Part shown: piece by piece, positions 34,431 through 42,471 of the stretch | Numbering within the stretch: position 1 is the stretch's first letter | Layout of the letters: each line of letters begins with the position of its first letter | Source: Azospirillum sp. TSH58 | GTDB taxonomy: Bacteria; Pseudomonadota; Alphaproteobacteria; Azospirillales; Azospirillaceae | Length of the DNA: 64,000 nucleotides | Assembly: GCF_003119115.1 (NCBI RefSeq) | Contig: NZ_CP022369.1 | Coordinates: 62,001-126,000, forward strand | Reading direction: 5' to 3' | Position numbers and translations under genes: made by a program | Notes under the pieces: generated by a model | The model's database searches: none | Told to the model about the DNA's origin: nothing | Seen by the model: only the letters and a program-made list of their open reading frames with translations

Positions 34431-35473
34431 GTCAGGGTGACCCGGTCGGGCGCCACCGACTTCAGCGGCGAGTCGACGATCAGGCCGCGGAACAGGGCGC
34501 GCAGGTCGCCGGCCGGACGCCTGGCGAGGCCGGCGGCGATGGCCCATTCCGCCTCCGCCACCAGATCGTCGAGGAAGCGGTCGTCGAAGGCGATCTTGAA
34601 GGTGAATTCGGACGTCGCCTCCAGGATCTCCTTCGGCGGGGTGTGGATGCGCCGCGCGATCAGGTCGGCCCAGCCGCCGTCGGCGTGAATCCGCCGCTCC
34701 GCCGCCTGCAGCGCCTTGATGGCGCCGGCGACCAGCTCCGGCTTCTCCTTCACCACCTTTTCGGTGGTCAGCAGAAGCTGATGGCTCTGGAAGAATTTCT
34801 CCAGCCCGTCCTGGGTCATCACCGCGGTCTTGCCGCCCGACTGGCGCTCCGCCACCACGGCCGACTGGCTGCTCCAGGCGAAGCCGTCGATGTCGCCGCG
34901 CACCAGGGCGGAGGTCATGTTGTTCGGGGTGAGGTCGACGACCTCGACGTCGCTTTGCGCCAGCCCGGCGAACTCCAGATACTTCGCCAGCATGTACTGG
35001 CCTGACGTGCCGACGCGGGTGGCGATGCGGCGGCCCTTCAGGCTGGCCGGCCTGGCCGGATCGATGCCGGCGTCCTTGCGCACGACGATCTTCATGTCGC
35101 GCGAATAGCGGCTGTAATTCACCAGGATCAGCGGGCGCAGCCCCTGCAGCACCGCGAACACCACCGGCGTGTCGGTCGAGGCGGAGAAATCGGCGGAGCC
35201 GGCGAGCAGCGCCTGCATCGAATCGCGCCCGCTCTCGAACTCCATGGTGTTCAGCGCGAAGCCGGCCTCGGCCCAGGTGCCGGCGGCCTCGGCGACGAAG
35301 GGCACCGCCCAGGTGTAGCCGGTGCTGCCATAGGCGAGCGTCGCCTTGGCCGCCGCGGCGCGCGCGGGGCCGGCCCACAGCGGCGCGGCGGCGAATGCGG
35401 TGGCGGAGACGGCAGCACCCGCCAGCAGGCGGCGGCGAGTCATGCGCATACCGGAGGGATCGAACACGGTCAT
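34427..35473 (-). CDS. ABC substrate-binding protein, SsuA/TauA/NMT1-like
   Basis: This 348-residue secreted protein has a Tat-type signal (MTRRRLLAGAAVSATAFAAA, residues 11-30). Family features are GSADFSASTDTPVVFAVLQG and KDAGIDPARPASLKGRRIATRVGTSGQYML in order. It is the receptor of the Ssu-like importer that follows; a sulfonate, taurine, pyrimidine or amide ligand is possible. The Met at residue 11 might be the true start, leaving a clean Tat signal. It lies 34 bases after the ferredoxin gene. Confidence 0.9.
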   Translation of the reverse strand: MTVFDPSGMRMTRRRLLAGAAVSATAFAAAPLWAGPARAAAAKATLAYGSTGYTWAVPFVAEAAGTWAEAGFALNTMEFESGRDSMQALLAGSADFSASTDTPVVFAVLQGLRPLILVNYSRYSRDMKIVVRKDAGIDPARPASLKGRRIATRVGTSGQYMLAKYLEFAGLAQSDVEVVDLTPNNMTSALVRGDIDGFAWSSQSAVVAERQSGGKTAVMTQDGLEKFFQSHQLLLTTEKVVKEKPELVAGAIKALQAAERRIHADGGWADLIARRIHTPPKEILEATSEFTFKIAFDDRFLDDLVAEAEWAIAAGLARRPAGDLRALFRGLIVDSPLKSVAPDRVTLT

Positions 35474-35507
35474 GATCTGAGGACTCCTGTCGGATGCGGC
35501 CGGGCGC

Positions 35508-35846
35508 TCAATGGGGCGCCAGCAGCCGGAAGGTCTGGTCGGCGGAACGGTTGTCGCGATGGCCCGTGCTCCAGCCGATGGCGCGGCGGTAGCTGCCGAA
35601 CAGGCCGGCGGCGGCCACCGCCTCTTCGGCGATCCCGGTCACCGTCTCTGCGTCGGGGGCGACGTAGAGGGCGTCGTCGGGGCAATGGGCTTCGCACAGG
35701 AAGCAGGTCTGGCAGTCGGACTGCCGGGCGATGGCGGGGGCGGCCCCCTTGGCTTGCCCGCTCGCCGCCTGGAACACGTCCATCGGGCAGATGGAGACGC
35801 AGATGTTGCAGCCGGTGCAGCGGGTCGGGCTGATCAGCTCGATCAT
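35508..35846 (-). CDS. 4Fe-4S dicluster ferredoxin-type electron-transfer subunit
   Basis: This 112-residue protein has two clusters of cysteines: CTGCNICVSICPMDVF (about 10-25) and CQTCFLCEAHCPDDAL (about 45-60), each giving a [4Fe-4S] site. The C-terminal 50 residues (IGWSTGHRDNRSADQTFRLL) have no cluster. It resembles AprB-like small subunits that pair with AprA/FrdA-type flavoproteins. Its ATG overlaps the flavoprotein stop by four bases, so the two very likely form a complex. Confidence 0.92.
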   Translation of the reverse strand: MIELISPTRCTGCNICVSICPMDVFQAASGQAKGAAPAIARQSDCQTCFLCEAHCPDDALYVAPDAETVTGIAEEAVAAAGLFGSYRRAIGWSTGHRDNRSADQTFRLLAPH

Positions 35847-37525
35847 GCCGCCAACTCCCGCTTCGCCCCGGACGGATCTGGATGGAGCGGCGCCGGACGG
35901 GCGGAGACATGGACCTCGTCCAGCCCCCCGACCGTCAGCAGATGGCGCTGCGCCGGATCGAGGGCGGCGTGGTCGAGGCGGCGGTGCATGCCGCGCGATT
36001 CCGTGCGCGCCAACGCCGAGCGGTACATCCAGCGGGCGGTCGCCAGCATCGCCGCAGCCTCCCGCACACGCAGGGAGCCGTCGGCCGGGGAGGGCGCGGC
36101 TCCGGCGGCGTCGCTCCACAGCCGGTCCAGCCGGTCGAGCGCGCCGGTCAGCCCCTCCTCCGTGCGGAAATAGTTGATGTGGTAGGGGAAGACCTCGGCC
36201 TGCACGGCGCGGGTCAGCGCCGCGGCGTCGATCGCCCTGCCCCGCCCCTCGCGCAACCCGGCACCGCCGGCCCGCCGCAGGTTGCGGGCCCCGTTCCCCA
36301 GGGCGCGGGCGTGGTCGGCGGCCCCCTGCCCGGCCCAATGGCCGCTCGACATCGCCCAGGCGGCGTTGTGGCTGCCGCCGCCGGTGAAGCCGCCGCAGAT
36401 CGGTTCGCGCGTCGCGGCGTCCCCCGCGGCGAACAGGCCGGGCACGGCGGTGGCGCAGCGCTCGTTCACCAGCCGCAGGCCGCCGGTGCCGCGCACGGTG
36501 CCCTCCAGCCGCAGCGTCACCGGGAAGCGCTGGGTGAAGGGGTCGATGCCGACACGGTCGAAGGGCAGGAAGAAGTTCGGCTGGGCCTGGCGCATCGCCG
36601 CCCACAGTTCCGGCTCGGCCCGGTCGAGGCGGGCGTAGACCGGCTCGGTCGCCAGGACCCGCGCGATGACCGAACGGCCCCCCTTGGAGGCGGCGCCCGG
36701 AATGACCTCGCCGTCCGCCCGCGTGAAGCTGGCCCACTGATAAAGCAATGTCTTGGTCACCGACCCGAAGGCCGGGGCGATGGCGTAGGCGTTGGAGAAT
36801 TCCATGCCCGACAGGTCGGCCCCGGCCTCCGCCGCCATCAGCAGCCCGTCGCCGGTCAGCACGTTGCAGCCGAGCGCCTTGCTGAGGAAGGCGCAGCCGC
36901 CGGTGGCGATGACCACCGCCTTCGCTCGGACGGTCCAGCCGCCTCCCTTCTGCCGCCGCACACCGGCCGCGCCGGCCACGGCGCCGCCGTCATCGACCAG
37001 CAGCTCCAGCGCCGGGCAATGGTCGAGGATGGTCACGCCGGCCTGCTTCACCCGGCGGCGCATCAGCCGCATGTATTCCGGCCCCTGCACCGACACGCGG
37101 CGGTCCCGCCCGTCGGCGTCGCGCGGAAAGGGATAGCCCCAGTCGGCGAGCTGGCCGACCGCCGCGTGGGTGCGGTCGAGCACGCGGTCCATCCAGCCGT
37201 GATCGGCCAGATGGCCGCCGAGCCCCTCGCGCGCCGCCTTGGCCGCCGCCCGCTTGGCCGGGTCGGGGTCGACGTACCACAGCGTGGTTCCCGACGCCGC
37301 GGTGGCGCCGGACGTGCCGCAGAAGCCCTTGTCGGCCAGGACGGTGCGGGCGCCGGCGGTCGCGGCGGCGATGGCCGCCCAGGTGCCGGCGGGACCGCCG
37401 CCCAGAACGAGGACGTCAGCCTCAAGGTGGGCCTCAAGGTGGGCCTCAAGGTGGGCCTCAAGGTGGGCGTCGAGTTCGAGGGAAGACGCGGATGGATTGG
37501 CGGGAGCGCCGGGCGCGTTGGCCAT
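35843..37525 (-). CDS. FAD-dependent fumarate-reductase/AprA-like flavoprotein
   Basis: This 560-residue flavoprotein has the FAD motif VLVLGGGPAGTWAAIAAA at about 39-56, AVVIATGGCAFLSKALGCN, SGMEFSNAYAIAPAFGS and FAAGDAATREPICGGFTGGG. These fit the FrdA/SdhA/AprA superfamily; AprA itself is longer. GGAGGT sits five bases before ATG 37525, so that start is preferred over ATG 37552. Four AHLE repeats precede the Rossmann fold. With the ferredoxin and Ssu-like importer it may reduce or oxidise a sulfur or unsaturated organic compound. Confidence 0.88.
   Translation of the reverse strand: MANAPGAPANPSASSLELDAHLEAHLEAHLEAHLEADVLVLGGGPAGTWAAIAAATAGARTVLADKGFCGTSGATAASGTTLWYVDPDPAKRAAAKAAREGLGGHLADHGWMDRVLDRTHAAVGQLADWGYPFPRDADGRDRRVSVQGPEYMRLMRRRVKQAGVTILDHCPALELLVDDGGAVAGAAGVRRQKGGGWTVRAKAVVIATGGCAFLSKALGCNVLTGDGLLMAAEAGADLSGMEFSNAYAIAPAFGSVTKTLLYQWASFTRADGEVIPGAASKGGRSVIARVLATEPVYARLDRAEPELWAAMRQAQPNFFLPFDRVGIDPFTQRFPVTLRLEGTVRGTGGLRLVNERCATAVPGLFAAGDAATREPICGGFTGGGSHNAAWAMSSGHWAGQGAADHARALGNGARNLRRAGGAGLREGRGRAIDAAALTRAVQAEVFPYHINYFRTEEGLTGALDRLDRLWSDAAGAAPSPADGSLRVREAAAMLATARWMYRSALARTESRGMHRRLDHAALDPAQRHLLTVGGLDEVHVSARPAPLHPDPSGAKRELAA
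37420..37467. repeat. Four perfect 12-bp tandem repeats in the flavoprotein N-terminus
   Basis: Four exact copies of CCTCAAGGTGGG (plus strand) encode A-H-L-E four times, just before the FAD-binding fold. Perfect identity suggests recent expansion by slippage. Confidence 0.95.
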
Positions 37526-37672
37526 CGGGAACCTCCGGGGCTGATCGGTCATGCGGACTGAGAGTCTGCGGCGGGTCCGGAACGGGTATTTTACTGTTGT
37601 TATTTGCTGTATGCGTTAATAAGTATACTTACATAGTAGTGATAAAATGCATACAGAAATATGTGGGCCTGT
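37526..37672 (-). promoter_or_regulatory. Promoter/operator region of the flavoprotein-ABC operon
   Basis: Very A+T-rich (37588-37672). CTGTATGC (37607-37614) and GCATACAG (37649-37656) form an 8-bp inverted repeat enclosing the palindrome AAGTATACTT (37621-37630). This nested symmetry looks like a regulator-binding site for the operon starting at 37525. Confidence 0.5.
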
Positions 37673-37717
37673 AAAAATTCCGGCCGGCACGCCCCGATGA
37701 AGGGACGGTGCCGGCCG
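37673..37717 (-). terminator. Terminator of metY
   Basis: CGGCCGGCAC (37681-37690) and GTGCCGGCCG (37708-37717) form a 10-bp stem. On the minus strand it is followed by GAATTTTTAC. It separates metY from the downstream operon promoter. Confidence 0.75.
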
Positions 37718-37754
37718 TGATCCGCGCGTTCTGTGGTTTATCGGACGGCGATCC

Positions 37755-39050
37755 TCACGCCTCCGCCAGCGCCTGCTCCAGGTCGGCGATGATGTCGTCC
37801 GGATGCTCGATGCCGATGGACAGGCGGACGTAGCCGGGCGTCACGCCGCTGGCGCGCTGGTCGTCCGCGGACAGCTGGGAATGGGTGGTGGTGGCCGGAT
37901 GGATGGCGAGCGACCGCGCGTCGCCGATGTTGGCGACGTGGTAGAACAGCTTCAGCGCGTCGATGAACCGCCGTCCCGCCTCCGCACCGCCGGCCAGCTC
38001 GAATCCGACCAGCCCGCCATAGCCGCCCTTCAGGTAGGCGTCCGCCCGGCGCCGGGCCTCGCCCTCCTGAAGGCCGGGGAAGATGACCGACGTCACCTTC
38101 GCGTGCGCCTTCAGGTAATTCGCCACGAGGATGGCGTTGGCGTTGTGCTGGCGGATGCGCAGGGGCAGCGTCTCCAGCCCCTGGATCAGCTGGAAGGCCG
38201 ACTGCGGGCTGAGCGCCGCGCCGATGTCGCGCAGCAGGGTGACGCGGGCGCGCAGCGCGTAGGCGATGGGGCCGAGCGGCTTGGCCGCCTCCGTCCAGAT
38301 GGCGCCGTGATAGCTGGGGTCGGGCTGGGTCAGCAGCGGGAAGCGGGCGGCGTGGGCCTCCCACGGGAAGGTGCCGCCGTCGATCAGGACGCCGCCGATG
38401 GTGGTGCCGTGCCCGCCGATGTATTTGGTCGCCGAATAGAGCGTCACCGCCGCGCCATGCTCGAAGGGCCGCACGGTCAGCGGGGCCGCCGTGTTGTCCA
38501 CGATCAGCGGCACGCCGAGTTCCCGGCCGATGTCGGCGACCTCGCGGATCGGGAAGACGTTCAGCTTCGGGTTCGGCAGCGTCTCGGCGTAGTAGGCGCG
38601 GGTGCGGTCGTCGGTGGCGCGGCGGAAATTCTCCGGGTCGGCCGGATCGACGAAGCGCGCCTCGATGCCGACCTGCTTCAGCGTGTTGGCGAACAGGTTC
38701 CAGGTGCCGCCGTAGAGGTCGGTCGAGGTGACGATGTTGTCGCCGGCCTGCGCCAGATTCAGCACCGAATAGAAGGAGGCCGCCTGGCCGGACGCGACCG
38801 CCACCGCCGCCGCCCCGCCCTCCAGGACGGCGAGCCGCTGCTCCAGCGCATCGACCGTCGGGTTGGTGACGCGGCTGTAGATGTTGCCCAGTTCCTCAAG
38901 CGCGAACAGGCGCTGGGCGTGGGCGGTGTCCTGGAACTGGTAGGAGGTCGTCTGGTGGATCGGCACCGCGACGGACCCGGTGACGGGATCGGCACGGAAG
39001 GCGCCGCCATGGATGGCCAGGGTTTCGAAACGCGGCGAACGGTCGGTCAT
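37755..39050 (-). CDS. metY: O-acetylhomoserine sulfhydrylase (O-acetylhomoserine aminocarboxypropyltransferase)
   Basis: This 431-residue PLP enzyme has FETLAIHGG, SVAVPIHQTTSYQF, YSRVTNPTVDALEQRLAVLE, DLYGGTWNLF and the PLP lysine in YSATKYIGGHGTTIGGVLID, the distinctive MetY motif. NIGDARSLAIHPATTTHSQL closes the active site. It makes homocysteine directly from O-acetylhomoserine and sulfide. Length is standard (425-435). It overlaps the upstream dioxygenase gene by four bases. It could assimilate sulfide released by the neighbouring systems. Confidence 0.95.
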   Translation of the reverse strand: MTDRSPRFETLAIHGGAFRADPVTGSVAVPIHQTTSYQFQDTAHAQRLFALEELGNIYSRVTNPTVDALEQRLAVLEGGAAAVAVASGQAASFYSVLNLAQAGDNIVTSTDLYGGTWNLFANTLKQVGIEARFVDPADPENFRRATDDRTRAYYAETLPNPKLNVFPIREVADIGRELGVPLIVDNTAAPLTVRPFEHGAAVTLYSATKYIGGHGTTIGGVLIDGGTFPWEAHAARFPLLTQPDPSYHGAIWTEAAKPLGPIAYALRARVTLLRDIGAALSPQSAFQLIQGLETLPLRIRQHNANAILVANYLKAHAKVTSVIFPGLQEGEARRRADAYLKGGYGGLVGFELAGGAEAGRRFIDALKLFYHVANIGDARSLAIHPATTTHSQLSADDQRASGVTPGYVRLSIGIEHPDDIIADLEQALAEA

Positions 39051-40153
39051 CGGGTGTGCTCCCTCTTCGGAGATTCGGAGGTTGGATGGCGGTCAGGCGG
39101 GGGGCCGACGAGATCGGCGTAATGGCGCTGCGCCACGTCGGGGTGGGAGCGCAGGCGGCTTTTCAACGTGTTCTCGCCGACCGACGCGAACAGGGGATTC
39201 AGCGGGTCCTGCTCCGGCCCCCGCGCCTCGGCGGCCAGATCGTCCGGCAGCGGCAGCACCGGCACGCGGACGTCCAGCCCGGCCCCCAGGAAGAAGGCGG
39301 TCGACAGCCGGTCCACCCCCGCCGGCGGCGTCACCACCCGATGCACCGCGGCGCGGAAGTAGCCGTTGGTCGCCAGTTCCAGCAGTTCGCCGGCGTTGAC
39401 GACGAAGGTGCCGGGAACCGGCGGGACATCGGCCCAGCCCCCGTCCGTCTCAGCCTGCAAGCCGCTCTGGCGGTGCTGGAGAACCAGGGTCAGCAGGCCG
39501 CTGTCCTTGTGCGGCCCGACGCCCTGCCCCTCTCCGTCGTCGGATGCGCCATCGTCGGGCGCGATGGCGTCATGACCCGGATAGCGGATCAGCTTGATGA
39601 GCTGGGTCGGCCGGTCGGTGAGGATCGGCGCAAAGGCGTCCTCCGGCAGGCGCAGGGCGACCGCCACGGCCGACAGCAGGCGCCGCGACAGCGCCGTCAG
39701 CTCCTCCTGCAGGCGCAGCACCGCCGGGCGCAGGCCCGGCAGGGCGTCCGGCCATTGGTTGGGACCCTGCAGGCGGACCCAGGGCGGCGACCCCGGCCCC
39801 CAGGGCAGGGCCTCCCGCTCGGACCCGACGTCCAGCTGCTCGCGCCAGTCGGCGCGGCCGCGGGTCCGCTCCCAGCCGGCGCGGGTGTAGCCGCGGAAAT
39901 GGGGCGAGTTGACCATCTCGATGGACAGCTTGTCGCGCTCCGGCAGCGTGAAGAAAGCGCGCGACAGGTCGAAGACCGCGTCGAGGAAGGCCGCATCGAC
40001 GCCGTGTCCGGTCACGTAGAAGGCGCCGAAGCGGCGAATGGCCGCGCGCAGGTCCGAGAGGAACAGGGTGCGATCGGCGGCGCCGCCGTCCAGGCGCGCG
40101 AGATCGAGAATCGGCAGCGGCGGCCGGTCGGCCGGAGAGGAGGTCGTGGTCAC
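39047..40153 (-). CDS. 2-oxoglutarate/Fe(II) dioxygenase, isopenicillin-N-synthase family
   Basis: This ~368-residue enzyme has the DIOX_N domain (LPILDLARLDG, RFGAFYVTGHGV) and the iron site GVGPHKDSGLLTLVLQ (H-x-D) with the distal His in FRAAVHRVVTP and the 2-oxoglutarate Arg in RLSTAFFLG. AAAGGAG lies six bases before a GTG at 40153, a better start than ATG 40174. It is co-translated with metY. A role in oxidative release of sulfur from an organic compound, feeding MetY, is a guess from context. Confidence 0.88.
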   Translation of the reverse strand: MTTTSSPADRPPLPILDLARLDGGAADRTLFLSDLRAAIRRFGAFYVTGHGVDAAFLDAVFDLSRAFFTLPERDKLSIEMVNSPHFRGYTRAGWERTRGRADWREQLDVGSEREALPWGPGSPPWVRLQGPNQWPDALPGLRPAVLRLQEELTALSRRLLSAVAVALRLPEDAFAPILTDRPTQLIKLIRYPGHDAIAPDDGASDDGEGQGVGPHKDSGLLTLVLQHRQSGLQAETDGGWADVPPVPGTFVVNAGELLELATNGYFRAAVHRVVTPPAGVDRLSTAFFLGAGLDVRVPVLPLPDDLAAEARGPEQDPLNPLFASVGENTLKSRLRSHPDVAQRHYADLVGPPPDRHPTSESPKREHTR

Positions 40154-40244
40154 AAGGGTCTCCTTTGCGGGCATGCGTTCGGGAACGCCCGCCTGCGTGC
40201 GGCGAACGGAAGGATCGGGGGCCGTGGATTCGGGAACGGTGCGC

Positions 40245-40433
40245 TCAGCCGGTGCGGCGGGCCTTCAGCCAAGCGCCGCGCATCTGCGCCCAGAGTCCGC
40301 CGGCCGGAGCGTGGAAAGCCTGACACTCCGCCCCGGCACAGATCCCCATGGCTTCGGGAAGCGGAACCCAGACCGTTCCAGGGTCGGACGCTGCGGAAGC
40401 GGAGGCCGGGCGGGCCGTCGGGGGGTTGGCCAT
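40245..40433 (-). CDS. Small hypothetical protein, 62 residues
   Basis: MANPPTARPASASAASDPGT opens a short frame with two cysteines (GICAGAECQAFHAP) and a basic C-terminus (QMRGAWLKARRTG). GGAAAG lies five bases before the ATG. It precedes the dioxygenase gene by 91 bases on the same strand and third-position G+C is high, which favours coding. I recognise no family. It may be a small metal- or sulfur-related protein or a chance frame. Confidence 0.4.
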   Translation of the reverse strand: MANPPTARPASASAASDPGTVWVPLPEAMGICAGAECQAFHAPAGGLWAQMRGAWLKARRTG

Positions 40434-40798
40434 GACGTCTTTCCAGGGCAATGGCGGGGCGGCGTCACCGGGGTGCCGACACCCCGCGGAAGCCGTGGTT
40501 CCCAGCCATCATTGCCCGTCGGCCGCTCATTGTCTACATAATTTATGGGTTTATGGCACCGTAAATCACATATTTGACTTCGGCATTGTGTTGTTTCTTG
40601 TCGAAGCGCCGCTTGTTGGCCCGCGCGGGGGCGGCGCGGAAAGAGCCCTGCCTGCAAAAAAGCCTGCATACGATGATACACACTTGACCCGCCAAATACT
40701 CCACTATGATACTAGATATATAGGGTTTTAAGACCAAAAAATGATGTGAATTCGGACGGCGCCGCCGATCCGGATCCACCGGATCGCAGGAATCCCGG
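40434..40798. promoter_or_regulatory. Divergent promoter region upstream of the family 5 binding-protein gene
   Basis: No gene in this 365-base gap. Two A+T-rich blocks (40530-40610 and 40665-40745) flank a G+C-rich middle. TTGACC (40684-40689) and GATACT (40708-40713) are 18 bases apart, a good sigma-70 match 86 bases before the binding-protein ATG. The left block probably carries the minus-strand promoter for the small gene, dioxygenase and metY. Confidence 0.5.
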
Positions 40799-42445
40799 AT
40801 GACGACCTCTCACACCCCCTCCGCCCCCTCGCTTCCCCGTGCGCGGGGCGCCCGCGCGCTGATCGCCGCCGGTCTGCTGGCGCTGCTGGGCGGCGCGTCA
40901 CAGGCCGACGCTCAGACCGCCACCCCGCAACGCGGCGGCACGCTGACCGCCGTTGTTCAGCCGGAACCGGTGGCCTTGTCCGCCGCCATCAACTTCGCGC
41001 TGCCCAACAGCGTGCTCGCCGGCAACATCTTCGACGGTCTGGTCGATTACGACCTCGACCTGAACCCGAAGCCGTCGCTGGCCGAACGCTGGGAGGTGGC
41101 GCCGGATGGCCTGTCGATCACCTTCTTCCTGCGCAAGGGCGTGACGTGGCACGACGGCCATCCCTTCACCGCCGCCGACGTGAAGTGGACGCTGGAGAAT
41201 GTCTGGAAGACCATCCACCCGCGCAATCAGGCCATCTTCGGCCGCGTCACCCAGGTGGACACGCCGGACGACCACACGGTGATCCTGCGCCTCAGCGAAC
41301 CCTCGCTCGCCATCCTCAGCGCGGTCAACGCCAACGGCGCCCAGGTGCTGCCCCGGCATCTCTACGAAGGCACCGACATCGTCAACAACCCGCACAACCT
41401 GAAACCCGTCGGCACCGGCGCCTTCGTCTTCAAGGAATGGGTCCGGGGCGACCACATCATCCTGGAGCGCAACCCGAATTACTGGGACGCCGGGAAACCC
41501 TATCTGGACCGCATCGTCTTCAAGGTCATCCCGGACGCCACCGCCCGCGCCGCCGCCCTGGAGAAGGGCGACGTCCAGTACGCCGTCTTCAGCCCGGTTC
41601 CCCTCCGGGACGCCGAACGGCTCGGCAAGCTGCCCAATCTGAAGATCGAGACGCGCGGCTACGAATGGCTGTCGCCCTGGATGTTCCTCGACCTGAACCT
41701 GGACAACGCGTATCTCAAGGACCTGCGGGTGCGCCGGGCCATCGCCCACGCCATCGACCGCAAGGCGATCGCCACCATCGTCTGGTACGGCTTCGCCAAG
41801 CCCGCCATCAGTCCGGTGCCCTCGACCCTGGCCGCCTTCCACGACGCCACCGTCCCGCAGTACGACTTCGACCCGAAGAAGGCCGAGGCCCTGCTCGACG
41901 ACGCCGGCTTCAAGCGCGGCGCCGACGGCGTGCGCTTTGCGCTGCATGAGGATTTCCTGCCCTACGGCGACGATTACAAGCGCACCGGCGAATACATCAA
42001 GCAGGCGCTGAAGCGCGTCGGCATCGAGGTGACCATCCGCAGCCAGGACACCGCCGCCTATCTGAAGCGCATCTACGGCGACCGCGATTTCGACATCAAC
42101 GGCGTCTGGCTGGCCGCCTTCTCCGACCCCCAGGTCGGCGTGACGCGCGCCTACGCGTCGGAATGGATCGGCAAGGGCACGCCCTGGACCAACGGCAGCG
42201 GCTACCGCAACCCGGCGCTGGACGCGCTGATCGCGCGGGCGAAGGTGCAGGCCGACCAGCAGGACCGCATCGCCACCTTCAAGGAGTTCCAGCAGATCGT
42301 GCAGACCGACCTGCCGTCGATCCCTCTGGCCGAGCTGCGCTTCTTCACGGTCCACGCCGCCAGCCTGAAGGACGTGGTGACCACCGCCGACCAGGTCTAC
42401 GGCTCTCTGAAGAACGCCTGGTTCGACAAGAGCCCGACGAACTGA
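40799..42445 (+). CDS. ABC substrate-binding protein, family 5 (peptide/opine type)
   Basis: This 548-residue periplasmic protein has a signal peptide ending ASQADAQTATPQRGG at about 38. Family 5 features are NIFDGLVDYDLDLNPKPSLAERWEV, FFLRKGVTWHDGHPFTAADVKWTLENV in order, and VGTGAFVFKEWVRGDHIILERNPNYW. AGGAA precedes the ATG. No permease or ATPase gene is in the same unit; an Opp/Dpp ATPase lies at the far right edge of the window but is unlinked. It is followed by the molybdoenzyme gene, so it may bind a sulfoxide- or peptide-like compound. Confidence 0.9.
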   Translation: MTTSHTPSAPSLPRARGARALIAAGLLALLGGASQADAQTATPQRGGTLTAVVQPEPVALSAAINFALPNSVLAGNIFDGLVDYDLDLNPKPSLAERWEVAPDGLSITFFLRKGVTWHDGHPFTAADVKWTLENVWKTIHPRNQAIFGRVTQVDTPDDHTVILRLSEPSLAILSAVNANGAQVLPRHLYEGTDIVNNPHNLKPVGTGAFVFKEWVRGDHIILERNPNYWDAGKPYLDRIVFKVIPDATARAAALEKGDVQYAVFSPVPLRDAERLGKLPNLKIETRGYEWLSPWMFLDLNLDNAYLKDLRVRRAIAHAIDRKAIATIVWYGFAKPAISPVPSTLAAFHDATVPQYDFDPKKAEALLDDAGFKRGADGVRFALHEDFLPYGDDYKRTGEYIKQALKRVGIEVTIRSQDTAAYLKRIYGDRDFDINGVWLAAFSDPQVGVTRAYASEWIGKGTPWTNGSGYRNPALDALIARAKVQADQQDRIATFKEFQQIVQTDLPSIPLAELRFFTVHAASLKDVVTTADQVYGSLKNAWFDKSPTN

Positions 42446-42471
42446 CGCGCCCCCCGAACGCGAAGGCAACA

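Noticed and set aside
35843..37525. Calling the flavoprotein dissimilatory adenylylsulfate reductase AprA
   Set aside because: It is shorter than AprA and no sat or qmo genes are present, so only the superfamily is claimed.
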